A DNA stretch of 64,000 nt from Pseudophaeomoniella oleicola. Taxonomy: Eukaryota; Ascomycota; Eurotiomycetes; Phaeomoniellales; Phaeomoniellaceae. The translations under genes and the position numbers were made by a program. This document shows positions 1 through 11,640 of the stretch, piece by piece (within the stretch, counting starts at the first letter, position 1; every line of letters starts with the position of its first letter). The notes beneath the pieces were generated by a model. The model was not told the origin of the DNA and did not search any database. It saw only the letters and a program-made list of their open reading frames with translations. The stretch spans positions 1 through 64,000 of the forward strand of contig QWDQ01000015.1 of NCBI GenBank assembly GCA_003868215.1, given 5' to 3'.

Positions 1-397
1 TTTTCTTTTTTTGGTTCATGTTGCTGTGCATTGCATTACATTAACATTAACATTACATTGCATGAAAAGCGAGCGAGCGCATTTTGCAGGAAAAAAAAAA
101 AAAAAAGATCGAAATGAAAATCGAAAAAGCAACCAACCAACCAACCAACCCCGGGGTTTTTTTTTGAGGAGTGGAATGAATGGATGGCGGTGAGGTAGAG
201 GTAGAGGTAGAGAGAGGTAATTGGAAAGGAGAGAGAGGAAAGTAATTAAGTAATTAATTGATTAGGTATTTAGGTAGGTAAAATTAATAATAACTAGGGA
301 AATGGGTAATAGCTATTATTACCTCAACCTATGTAGGTAAAAGCCACTGTGAGTAAAGAAGAGGTTCACGTTGTCAGTTTAGGCGCCATATCCTCCT

Positions 398-428
398 AAT
401 CCTGAGCCTGAGCCTGAGCCTGAGCCGA
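398..428. repeat. GAGCCT hexanucleotide tandem repeat
   Basis: About five head-to-tail copies of GAGCCT (CCTGAG in phase) are visible. It is a non-coding simple repeat with no gene attached. Confidence 0.8.
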
Positions 429-514
429 GAAAACAGCTGCTATGGATCAAAATTATCAAGTTTTTTTGATATTATTATTATTTAATTTTACCTCAAGAAA
501 GAAAGTGGTGGGAG

Positions 515-775
515 GGAGAGAGAGAGAGAGAGAGAGAGAAAAGAGATCATGATTGATGATGATGAAAGGAAAGAGTCATGGAAATGCTGCAAGAGTTGCC
601 TGCCTCTCTCTCTCTCTCTCCATCACAGAACGAAGGAATGATGATGATGATGATGATGATGATGGGAGGGGAAGACAAGACGGAAAGCGAATCACGTCAA
701 GACGACTCGGACTCGGACTCAACTCTGCTCTGGTCTGTTCTACTGTCAGTCAAGTCAGTCAGTCAGTCAGTCAGT
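515..775. repeat. Cluster of four microsatellites (GA, TC, ATG, AGTC)
   Basis: Within 260 bases there is a GA run (about 515-539), a TC run (604-620), nine ATG units (638-664) and an AGTC run (about 753-775). The open frames over them are low-complexity artefacts (poly-Met, poly-Asp) and are not called as genes. Confidence 0.8.
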
Positions 776-3700
776 CCACGACTTACCTCCGTAATAGTTC
801 TTTTCATGCAATAGTTGCGTGCTGTTATATAGCCCTGTGTGAATGCAACCGAGAGTACATTTGTGATGATGAGTGGGGAACTGAATGAATCCACTCTATC
901 ATCGCAAAGGTAATGTAATTACCTAGGTATTGAGCGCAGTGTCCAGAGGATGACCTGTTCGGAACTATATCTATATTATCCGTACCGCGGCGTTCAGATC
1001 CTGGCATGGACGCTGATTCGTTCGTTCATATCAATTATTGCGTTTCAGAAAAGAAACGCCTCCGAGGGTTTTAAGCGAAAAGAGGGAAAATAGCTGGACG
1101 AGGGAGGGGGCGGATATATTGATACCAAATTATATGGTGTTGTCGATCGCATGGAACCAAGCGTGGAGATAACGTTGGATACATGATGATTTCGGTATCC
1201 GGAAAGGAACTAAAGGCCGTGTCTACTTTATACCTGTGCACGCAGCATCTGCCGTGAGGATTATTCTTGTTCGAGATCTTCCTATCGACTCGAGTCTTCA
1301 AGGACATGGATTTGGATTGTTTGCTTTGCCACGTTTTCTTTCCTAGCTGACAGGTTGTCGGGTTGGATAGAGAGGTAGAGGACAGGGGCAAACCTGGGAC
1401 GCTGTCTCTGTGGCAGTAAGTAAATAGAATGCATGTTTATGTCTGCATGTAAATCATTGTCATATTTCTTTTGGGCGAAGTGAAAAGCTGTCTGAACTTA
1501 CTTTATGGGGGATGGGGGGGGGGAGGGCCCATTGTAGGAAAACGTGAGCAAAAGAAAGCCATGCGGCTTGGTGGGACTTTCGAATGGTCTATGCAAGTCT
1601 TGCATGATCCGGCCCCCTGTCTTACGAGGGTCGAAAGTCCTCAACCGAATACCCTCCCAAATGCCCATGTTGAGAGGGGCGGACGCTTATGCAATGCCGT
1701 TGATGACGTGCTCCATTTCGCAACAAGGGCCAGCGAGCCAGTATCTCTCATCCTGGTGCATCACTCAGGGAATAAGATAATCAGCAAATCAAAGATCCCC
1801 GGGCGATACCAATCAGCAAGGAAGTTACGGCAAATCAGCCTGAGAGGAGTTGAAAGCATGAAGTTCGAATCGCCGGGGCTAGCCGATACGGTCATCTTGG
1901 TCCGGTATGGACTATGTAATGAAAATGGCCTCGCGTCGCTCTGGTTCGGGTGGTGGTCCAGGGAGAAAGAGAGAAGCCCCGAGGGAGGCATGGGCATCCC
2001 CCGAAAACAAAACGCGGCGGGGACCATCTCTAGCGGGAGCAGCCTTAACGGCCTGGTCTTTTTACATGGGTGACAAAAAGTTGGCCATAATCCTTGAGGG
2101 TTCGAAGCTGGTTGCTTACAGGGAACAACATCTCAAGTTCAACGTCACTTGAAGAATGTCATCCTCGGCAGCTTTGTTTTGGATGAAGGGATCTTCACCG
2201 AATCAGATACAAATGGCCAGCATCGTCGGCAACGAAGGCAGGAGAGTGTGTGTATGGCTTAAACGCCTATCTCTGCGAAAGAAACAGTCAATTGTTGACA
2301 CCTTTTCGCCATGTGCTTACCGTAGTGAGATCGACCCTCATAATTGCCCAATTCTGCTGTGTGGTCCGACTAGTTCGTCCTCTGGAGGCAATTTCATTAA
2401 GAGATTTCTTCCGCTGACATTTGTAACGTTTGTACTATGTTACCATAGTATTATACCATCTGCACGTGGCACAGGAGCATCCCCTCTGAATTCGTATACG
2501 CTACCCTTTCTGGTCACAGGCTTGGAAGCTATCGTAAAAGAGCATCAGGTTTGGCTACATCGTTTCTGCCGGTTCTCAGCAAGAAGAGAAAAGGACCGAA
2601 CGCGCAGAGTTGGGATTGCAGATGCGCCAAGGCCTTCGCAGAGCCAAGTTTCGTAGTCTTTTCAATTGCTTACGATACTTCAGTATGCCTCACAGCGAGA
2701 GCCGTTTCGGACTTCGATAAGACATCTTTTCTTGCTGGCTGGGTGATGTGTGCAAGAGCAAGATTGAAAATTAGCGAAGAGAGGCGAAAGAGTAGCGAAC
2801 CTCTCCAAGGCGAGGAGCAGCTGTCGACTAAGACATACATAAGCCACATGATCCAGAGCAGGAAATCACACTTTGAACGCAGCAGTATAGTAGTCGCTAG
2901 ATGACAATGTCATAACCGAACCACTCCCAGCTCGCTCACCGCCAACAACGTCTTTTCCTTGTTACGTAGGATTCGAGGCGTGCTGGGAATTCGGTCAGAA
3001 TAGGTAGCTTCCGAGCACCACACCCTATGGTTCAAAAGAAAGTTCGAGCCATGTGCCGTCATGGTCATTTTCGAGGAACATGAAGATGAGCGTGACCATT
3101 GGAGATGAGAATGAGAACGACAATGATGATGATTAGGACCACGGTAAATCTTACCCTCTATTCTAGGCCCAATCTTCCTAGTGTGATGCACTAATCAGTA
3201 AAGCCACTAGGCAGATAAGCTATTTACTTAATGAAGAACTGCGAGGGTACTTACTTACTGACCAACCAACCAGCAACTTCCAGACCTACCTAAGGTGCCT
3301 AGTACTACTACCTATGGTACATGCTTGCCCACACCAACCTTGCAGCCGTTAGACTTACAGGTGACTAAGTACGGACATCGTAAAGAACAGTAGAAGTTCC
3401 CCCGTTTCAGTGGGGCCGTTATAACCCTGCTTCCCCGGTTGTATTAATATGGGACTGCATTCGTGTACTGCCTCCTGCATCCCGTGCATAGCAGCATCAC
3501 GTACGTAGTAGACCGCTGAGTCCGCATCCTGTAAACCGTCGATTCCGCATCCTTCAAGCCATGTCTGTATGAGGGCATAGCAGAACACTACATGAAGCTT
3601 TGGTGCTTTTCGGGGGAGCAAATAGCTTTCTACCGTTAATGAAATACCAGGTCAATAGAAGAGAACTGTAAAACGGTCAGAGCAGTGGCCGTATTGTTAG

Positions 3701-6700
3701 AGGATATGATATGGAGCGCGTCTGCCTCCTAGATGCCAAGGGCATTCCGATAACGTGCTATACGTCCATATCCAATATTTGAATCACTCACTCGGCTTGG
3801 TTGAGGTCGAACAAAAAGGCCCTTCAATTTCTACTCGCGCTAGGAAAACTCCGGAAAACATCGTATATAAATTGTACACGTCCGTAGTGGCATGGTAGTG
3901 CGGCGCGGTTGGAAACGATTCCGCTGTTTCGAAGTGAGATAGATAATGTACTTAGTGTTGTACGTAGTAGGTCGATGTCTGACCCGCTTTCCATCAAATA
4001 CCGAGAGGATTCGAAGGTAAAGCTGATCCTCTGGTGGAGGAAGATCGTACTATGTATCAGTCCAGCAGAGATCACCAACGAGTCTTCAATAGACTCGTGA
4101 CTTAGTCTCAGGTATATACTCCGTAGTGGAACTGCAATTTGGAGGCTTTTTGCTTGACTGAAAATTCCCCGAATAGTTCACCAACTTGGGTATTGTATGG
4201 ACGGCTCGAGATGAATGTCGTATGGTTCACTGTACCTTGTCGAGAATCATCAAGGCGGCTAAAGGTAGCCACAACCGAGACTTCCTTGTCTGACCCATGC
4301 GATCACTCGCTCGCTCAGCGAAACTTGGCACGCTTGAAATTCGTGATAAGCACTGGGAATGAAGCATAGCACAGCCCAACCAACCCAAGTAAGAGTAGTC
4401 GCAATGTAAGTTCTCGTGCCTGGCATCAGAATCGTCAGGCTCTTCGGTAGCTCCACGGTAAGTAGGAATTTGACCGAATCTCAATCTTCATTGCATCTGG
4501 TTCAACCGGCCGTTACAAAAAGCGTCACATCACAGCTTCGGCTGGCGGGGTATCACGAGCGACAGGAGCTTCTGTGTTGAGTGCAAGGTAGACCAACATT
4601 TGTCATAGAGTCTGGCGTGACTTCTCTGAAAGCATTTAGAAGCTAGCAAAATGCTGTTCAAGTCTTGCTCACACGAGCATCGGACCATTGTCTCTAGATA
4701 CGTACTATGTACAGAGAGAGGTCAAAGGTTCCGGCTGGAACAGGATACACACTGCATAATGATTTCAAAATACCCTCATTTCCACAAGAGAGCCCTCGGG
4801 ATTGGAGAGAAGAGATTAATGGAAAGTAAATAAGAAGATTGAGCAATCATAATTGACTCTCTGTAGACCTTAACTTAGCAAAGGAACCAGTGCATAAGGT
4901 ACAGATTGGCATTGCATTATCCTTTTTGTTTTTGCATTGTCCTTCCCTTCTACTGCGTACCTAGGTAGTCAGGCCATTTTACAACTTGAAGCTTGCACAA
5001 TGTCTATGCCATTGCCCTTCGCTTCTCTATATCGTCCACCTCAACCAGCAACAGCTACAACTAGCCGGATGAGATTTCGATTCTTCTATGCTTTTACCTT
5101 ACATGTCTTTTACCGACCTGCAAGACCCATCCTGATAGGTAATACTGGCCAGTATCATGAACTCAACGCGCAATACGCGTATAGTGAGGATCACATCATT
5201 ACCTATATTTCAGTTTAGGCTTTCGTTATCTGATCTATCCAAGCTTGGAGGTTACTGGAAAGTAACTGGAAAATAACTGTAAGTAAAGCCGGGTCTCAGG
5301 AAATTCGAATAGTGTAACCAATACCATTCCATTTCATCCCATCCCATCCTCCTGTTACCTTGTCATTTCTGTCAATTCCGTCAACCACGAGTTCATGAAG
5401 AGTCTAAATCCTATAATTCTATTACATTCGTTGAACCCAACCTAGTTTTCAACGTCACTTCCCGTCCAATGCCTATGTAGGTGACCTTCCTTCCTTGCCT
5501 ACCGAACCGAAAGGACCTGGTCAGTCACTGCGAGAGATATCGTCGGTACCAACGAAGCTTAAGCAGAAGGTTAGAGGGAGCAGGTAGGTACCCAGGTACA
5601 TTACCTAGGTAGGTATCCTGATTCGTCCTGTGGTTAATGTTCCTCTTGCTTTAGACTTCGCATCCTTGCCCATCTAAGCATGGCAGCTACTAAGAGTTCC
5701 ACCTAAACCTTCATGCTGGTGATGATTACCAAGAGGTTGGGTCTAAGCCCAAAGTATCACTAAACATCATGAAGCCTTCACTTCCCCCCGGCCCTAACGA
5801 AGAGGAAAGCACCTATCAGTGTCAATCGCTAGGAGACAATACCTAGGTAACTCGGCTGTCTTTTGCCTTAACTTAGGGGGAAGGTAAGTGGGGGTGACGC
5901 TATCGCCTCAAGTATACCAAGTGCTGCACATCCCATCAAGAACTCATCGATAGCCAACAGCTATCTACACTAAATCCAACGTCCTGGACGCCAGCGCCGT
6001 TAGGCTGTTTCGACTTTATTTTCTCGTTCTCTTGACCCGATTCCACTTCAGCTCATTCGCCTTTCAGCCCAATGGGAAGTGGAGAAAGGCAGGGGAGCCA
6101 GTGTGCCGAAAAAGGAGATTACCATTCTATAGTCCAGGTATCTTCCCAAGGGCCTTTTAGCCTGTGTCTCGCATCGATGAAGGTGAGGGAGGACAGAAAA
6201 CAAAGCAAGCGCTTGTCACGCCTCGTTGTCCCTGGGGCTAGCGAACTCGTCAGTAGCGTGTCTCAAAATCAGGGAACCGGCTAAGGCCACAAAGCCACAC
6301 AAGCCTACCGTACCTCCGTCCTTCACCGTACTTGACCCTAACCCATGTTTCCTACGGTATGGAAAAAGAACGGGTCCAATCTGATTGGGATTGAGGGTCG
6401 CTTTTCATTCGCCGACGGTTCAGCACGAACCAAACCGAGATACAGTGGTTGAGATAAGAGATGTTAACAAGAGCAGTTATGGGGCAAGATGGACATGGTG
6501 GAAGCCATCTGAGAGAACTAGAGGCTGTATAGTACGTGGTACTACTGTTTGCATCAACCACGAGGAATAGTAACAAACAGTACAATAGTGATAGCCGGTG
6601 TCCCAGTGTCTGGTATTGAAAGAGTCTTTCGGTTGATTGTTAGCGTCCATGTCAGCTCGCCAGCCGGTTGCCGCCCTGATCTGATCCTACAGAAAATGCG

Positions 6701-7421
6701 CGGGGAGTAGGTATGTCGGTAACATTCAACATCAACCACTAATACAACCTCCCCTTTCTCTTATCTCTTTCACTCTCTCTTCGTTTTTGTCTATCTATAC
6801 AATTCCACGTTATCTCTCATTAATCGGAAACAACATCACTAGTAGGCAGCTAACAATCAGCGGGTGTCATTAGAGATCCTGTCTTCCGAGAAATACGAGC
6901 GTAGTAAGAAGCTACAGAAATGAAGAAAAAGGATGAGGGCCACACCTACACCATATCATGTACCATAATATACCCTCTCTTTCGATTCACGCCATTCGCT
7001 TGAGGCCATACTTACCGTAGTATGTACCCACGGCTTGCTGCACGGACGGCTACCTATTTTAGTTACCTTTCATTAGTACATGTGGAAAACGCCTCCAGAG
7101 GTGATCCTGGTACCGTAAAGTACTATCTAGGTATGTAATGCTCCTGCACGCTTGCTGCAGGAAAAGACGAAGGACGATAGGATCTATTATACCCGTGTCC
7201 AATAGTAAAAGCTCGAGCTGAGAGAACAAGTATTGTCCTGTCCTGTGCTGTCCTGATCTGACAAACCTATCGTGGGACTTCCTCTTTTCTCCTGTCCATT
7301 TGGCTCATCATCTCGCGGTGCAAGCAAAGAAAGTGATGAAGTGATTCCCCTTTGGGTCAAGGTCAGGTTCTCATCCTTGACAGCATGTTTACTGGTTTAC
7401 TTACTGGTTTACTGAACATAG

Positions 7422-7433
7422 TACTACGTAGTA
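7422..7433. promoter_or_regulatory. Perfect 12-bp palindrome TACTACGTAGTA
   Basis: This self-complementary 12-mer recurs exactly at 56767-56778, and its core TACGTAG recurs in several other spacers of the window. Its function is unknown; it could be a regulator site or part of a dispersed short element. Confidence 0.35.
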
Positions 7434-7825
7434 ATCTATTCGCTCAACTGCTATCCAACACCCGAATCCTCTGTCGTATCTTCCCACCACCCCCTTCCTG
7501 CTTGCTAGACTCCCCGTCCCATACCTGTACCCAACCATCTTCCCTCTATAAATTCCACTTCGACAGTTGTTAGCTTCCTTTCCATATCTGCCACTTAAAT
7601 GGTACCCATCGTCCATGCTTTTCCTCTTTCATCATCCCTGACATCCCGTCCCGTCAACTTAACTTACGGCAGCTGTAACACCATCAAGCACGGATATACT
7701 CTCCTGGCACTTATACTACAGTACACTAAAATGGACTAAGGAGACTGGACTGTAAGTATAAGGGAAGGTCGGGTGCTGTTGAACAACGGTTGACGATCGC
7801 CGAAATCCCCAGAGCCCAGTTCCTC

Positions 7826-7931
7826 TCTCTCTCTCTCTCTCTCTCTCGTGACCGTTGAAAAAGGTTGTCCGGTTGGGTTTAGTTCGCTTGTATCATCGCT
7901 TGCTTGATTTCCTCCCTCCCTCCCTCCCTCC
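7826..7931. repeat. Pyrimidine-rich tracts (TC)n and (CCCT)n
   Basis: A TC run of about 22 bases (7826-7847) and a CCCT run (about 7911-7931) lie 450-550 bases upstream of the proposed medA start. Pyrimidine tracts near the transcription start are common in moulds, so they may mark the promoter or leader. Confidence 0.6.
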
Positions 7932-8133
7932 AACCCCTACCATACCCTATCGTACCCGCACCACTCACACTACTGTACGCTTCGGCTTCTCTTACTTATC
8001 CTCCTCGTCCTCAGTCCTAAGCAATACCTCTTTGCGCAATTCGAAGGGCCCCCCGTCCCTTGCGAAACAGTGTCCCCCTGTTTGCCGAAAGGAAGTTTGC
8101 GCGCTATCGGTGCTAAGTTAGTACAAGCAGTCG

Positions 8134-8274
8134 ATGTCTGTAATTGCGTTTCGCCTGGTCTGCTCTTCCTTCAATCACAGTCGCATCGTGGCAAAGAAGA
8201 ACTCCTGCAAGATCCACAATTTTACACCTAAAATCATCACTTCGCCTGGAGAACTCTGGACGTCCAGCTCGTGA
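8134..8274 (+). promoter_or_regulatory. Candidate 46-codon upstream ORF in the medA leader
   Basis: An ATG at 8134 opens a frame that closes with TGA at 8272-8274, about 110 bases before the proposed medA start codon at 8384. It would lie on the same mRNA if the leader starts upstream of it. Fungal developmental regulators (for example brlA) are known to use upstream ORFs for translational control, so a regulatory role is possible. Transcription of this stretch is assumed, not shown. Confidence 0.3.
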
Positions 8275-8329
8275 TCCTTGTTCACCATTGTCCTTTCATC
8301 TGCTGTGCTTGTCGGTGAAAGGAGCGTTG

Positions 8330-8341
8330 ATGCCGAAGTAA
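8330..8341 (+). promoter_or_regulatory. Candidate minimal uORF (Met-Pro-Lys-stop)
   Basis: ATG CCG AAG TAA lies 42 bases upstream of the proposed medA start codon. Such a tiny uORF can lower initiation or allow re-initiation. It is seen directly; its role is inferred. Confidence 0.3.
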
Positions 8342-8383
8342 CGACTCGAAACGTTAAGCGACGGCACTGATACTCTCTAGTCC

Positions 8384-11300
8384 ATGGTAAGTCTCGAACC
8401 CCCTGTTCCATTCCCTGTTCTCTTTTTATTCATGCACAACGCCTCCGTTTCCGTCACCGTGGCTCGACAGGCCATGCATGCGACCCCTCCCCCGTCAACC
8501 CAGATTCCCACTGTCACCACTGCGGATACGCCTGGGGCTATTTACACATACCCGTTCATGTTGATGCCTGCTTTGGATCCTCTGTTATCCTATCATTGCT
8601 GCCGTAAATATACCCAGTCACCCGTCATTCCCTGCCCGCGTTCGAAGACAACCCGGACTTGGTCTAAGAACGGCCGTTGAGTCTCGTACGTTAATCAACA
8701 GCTCGTTGGTGATCTTCCAAGCCCCAAATCAAAGTGACCGAGCTTTGGACCAGGATCAGCATATGTTCTAACACGGGACCATATCTGGTCTTCGATGTTA
8801 AGAGATTGCCTCGTCAGCTCCCCTGCCAGCATCTGTGAAAAACCACCATTCACGTTGACAAGAGCGGAGCGATAGAGAGATCTGGCTTGGGGTCCCTGAA
8901 AGCCTCTCTTAACATCCGTTGTGGTACCCCTGACCCAGAAAGCATCCTTCTTTTACTTTCCGCATTTCAAAGCCTTGTTCTCCTTCGTTGTTGGCCTGTT
9001 CGCAGATCTTCGCTTGATGGGCGACTCACTGATACGTTGATCTCGGGTCTACAGAACCAGCGTGCACACACCTTCCAAGGTGCTCCACACGCTCACGATA
9101 CTTCTTCGAATTCATCTGACGCGATTCTCAAGAGTCAGTCAGGAAAAGTCGCTGACCAGGCGAGTGCCGACTTGTCATCCAGCGTGTATCCGGTTCCGCA
9201 CTCGAATTACGGTCATCAGTCGCAGCGTCGGCCGGTATACTCGAGCAACAGGGAGGATTCGAGCTATTACGCGTCGCGTCCCAGCCCTCAGAAGTCAGCC
9301 ATCACGTCTGATCGCTACCAGCCAGCAGGTAAGCACCGCATTACGGAACTCGTCCTCGCGCCGACATTGCCAGTCTCGACGGCATTAGCCCTTGAAGAGC
9401 ATTAGGTGTGAGCTGCAGCTGACAGCGTGTGATGCAGAACCCCAAGATCTCATGGCAACCGCGCAAATGCAGCAACGACCTTATCAGCCGATATATCATA
9501 CCCCTCAATCCAATTCTCCGGCATCGATCGCGTCTCCCCAAGGGCACGATCAACATGGACGCAACATGTACGGACAGCCTCCTCCGCCTCTGTCCGCTCC
9601 AATGTATAGCTATACACAATATTCTCCGATGAGCCAGGTACATGGCTCTCCTTACGGCCACCCAGGGCAACCCCAGCACCCACAATTGACGTCTCAGCCG
9701 ATGCTGATGCACCCGACCGGTCCACCGCAAATGTCGCATCCTTCGGTCGCAAATCACTCAGGTGGCATGACGAATAGCCCCAGAATGAAGTTGGAATCTT
9801 CCCAACAGCAGCCGCCCCAGCCATCGGCAAGGCTCCCAATGAGTCAGCCACCACCCACTCCATCGCTGCCATCAGGGCCAGCAAAGTTGGAATACAATGG
9901 ACGAGAACAGCAACAACAAGCCTCGTCCCACGGCAGCGTGAACGCAAGCTCGGCACCGGGGCCCATTCCGGCGACTACACCTCTTGTGGTAAGACAAGAT
10001 AATAATGGCGTCCAATGGATCGCTTTTGAGTACTCTCGAGATCGTGTCAAGCTCGAGTACACGATTCGTTGTGATGTCGAGTCCGTCAACGTGGATGAAT
10101 TGAGCCCAGAGTTCAAGGCCGATAATTGTGTCTATCCCCGAGCCTGCTGTCCGAAGGATCAGTATCGAGGGAACAGATTGAATTACGAGACCGAGTGTAA
10201 CGCAGTTGGATGGGCTCTGGCGGAACTGAATCAATGTCTGCGAGGAAAGCGGGGCTTGATCCAACGGGCCGTCGACAGTTGGCGAAATAGCAACCAAGAT
10301 GTCCGCTTGAGGAGTCGGAGGGTAAGAAGGCAGGCGAAGATGAATTCGAGGAAGGGTCCGGGACCTCCTGGTCATCCATCATCGATGGGTGGTCTCAATC
10401 TGCCTGGTAGCACCGCGATGTCCGGACCAAACGGTGCAATGGGAGCCCCTAATTCCAGAGGACCCCCGGGGTTGGTGTCCTTGGGAGCACCTCAGTACAG
10501 CCATCACCACGGCCACGGCGACGGAACAGATGGGAAATCCGATGACGTTAGCGGTATGTTTCCTTACCATTGATGTTTGCTGTTAGCACGTGTTCTTTCG
10601 CTGCTGAAAGTTCGTTGAGATCGAATGGGTTTTGTACTTCGTATTGATCGCGCAGTAATTCCTTGTTTCTTGACTGTCTTGCTACTCTTGCCTTGCTTGA
10701 TTGTTTGGTCAGCTCCGCCGTAGAGCCCATACTGAGTTTTGTCGTGTGTCATATAGGGAACACAGACTATCCGGGTGCCACGCAAGCACAACGACCATTG
10801 CCTCAATACCAACCCCCACCGCAAGACCTTCGACATAGCCAGCTATTTCACGGATACCCGGCATATCCTTCGGCCCCTACGGGCGAGCCTTCGATGACTC
10901 CTCATATGCATCACTCAATGGACAGCCTTGGTCGACCCGTTGGGACGGCAGCCGTCGCGTCCGCAGAGAAAAGCGCGGAAGAGCATCATGATGATGTTTT
11001 CGGTGATTTGCCGAATGGAAAACGCAGGAAGTTTATCCTTATGGATGATGCGGGAAAGCGTGTGCGTGTCAGGGTCGCGCTCGATCTTGTCAATGCAAAA
11101 GAAATTCCCGACACTTATCGGAAGAAGTATTCGGTATTCCCTCGCACCTTCAACTCGACGGATGGAGCGACCCTGCCTGACCCGCCGCGGTATCGACGAT
11201 ACTTCGATGATAGCGAAGCCGCCGAGAACGGCGAGTCTATTATTAGCCGAACATTGGTCCCAGTGCCTATGCCAGACGGTGCAGAGGGTCAGTTGGCCGT

Positions 11301-11640
11301 GCCACAGATCTCTCGAAACAAACATCACAAAGAGGAGATCCTGAATGAACTTGGATATCGCCTGTGCTGGAGCCAAAGCCGAACATTCGACGACCGACAC
11401 ATATTTTTGCAGCGTTCTCGTAAGTTTCCTAGTTCATATTCACGGTGACGACCACTGACTCTGGGATCAGTTGACGCCTACCGCAATAAGACGCGAAGCA
11501 GCATCGTCAGCGCGAACCAGAACCGTTCTGACAGCGTCTCTCCGCAGTTCGAGACAAGACCTGGTAGGTATCGATGGGAAGCCATCGAAAAGAAGACAAA
11601 GGAACGAGACCTCTCTCCGCCTGCAGCCCCTAATCTGTAA
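8384..11640 (+). CDS. medA: MedA/REN1/Acr1-type developmental regulator
   Basis: Five-exon model: 8384-8386 (ATG alone), 9055-9328, 9438-10553, 10757-11419 and 11471-11640, coding for 741 residues. The family (Aspergillus MedA, Fusarium REN1, Magnaporthe Acr1, Neurospora acon-3) comprises nuclear regulators of conidiophore development, adhesion and virulence. The N-terminal half is disordered and rich in Gln, Pro, Ser, His and Met. Two conserved blocks identify the family: residues about 284-385 (starting VQWIAFEYSRDRVKLEY, with a Cys-containing NCVYPRACCPKDQYRGN segment and the RGLIQRAVDSWRN core) and about 553-735 (GKRRKFILMDD ... YRKKYSVFPR ... ELGYRLCWSQSR ... LDAYRNKTRS). Introns 2-4 have good GT..AG ends and restore these blocks exactly. 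The start is less sure: the frame from 9055 upstream to 8887 has no ATG, whereas ATG at 8384 is directly followed by GTAAGT and joins in frame at 9055 to give MNQRAHTFQG. No zinc finger or other classical DNA-binding motif is seen. Family call firm, symbol by homology, first exon inferred. Confidence 0.8.

Larger units (their letters stand above)
1..8133. other. Gene-free upstream region of the medA-type gene
   Basis: No coding region in these 8.1 kb can be supported. The longest open frames, about 200 codons at 1471-2073 (no ATG at its first codon) and 166 codons at 2156-2656, show no family motif, no helpful splice pattern and no compositional signature, so I treat them as chance frames. 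The stretch holds many microsatellites and short motifs such as CCTAGGTA and TACGTAGTA. The last 1.2 kb becomes pyrimidine-rich (TC runs at about 7826-7847, CCCT runs at about 7911-7931), which is typical of fungal promoters and leaders. It could carry a long promoter, a long leader or non-coding transcripts of the downstream developmental gene; this is inference. Confidence 0.6.

Noticed and set aside
553-888. 111-codon frame with poly-Asp
   Set aside because: It is created by GA, TC and ATG microsatellites.
1471-2656. Two open frames of 200 and 166 codons on the plus strand
   Set aside because: The first does not begin with ATG; neither has a recognisable motif, a supporting intron or codon pattern like the clear genes.
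9341-10375. Several minus-strand frames of up to 168 codons opposite medA
   Set aside because: They overlap the conserved MedA exons and show no independent support.
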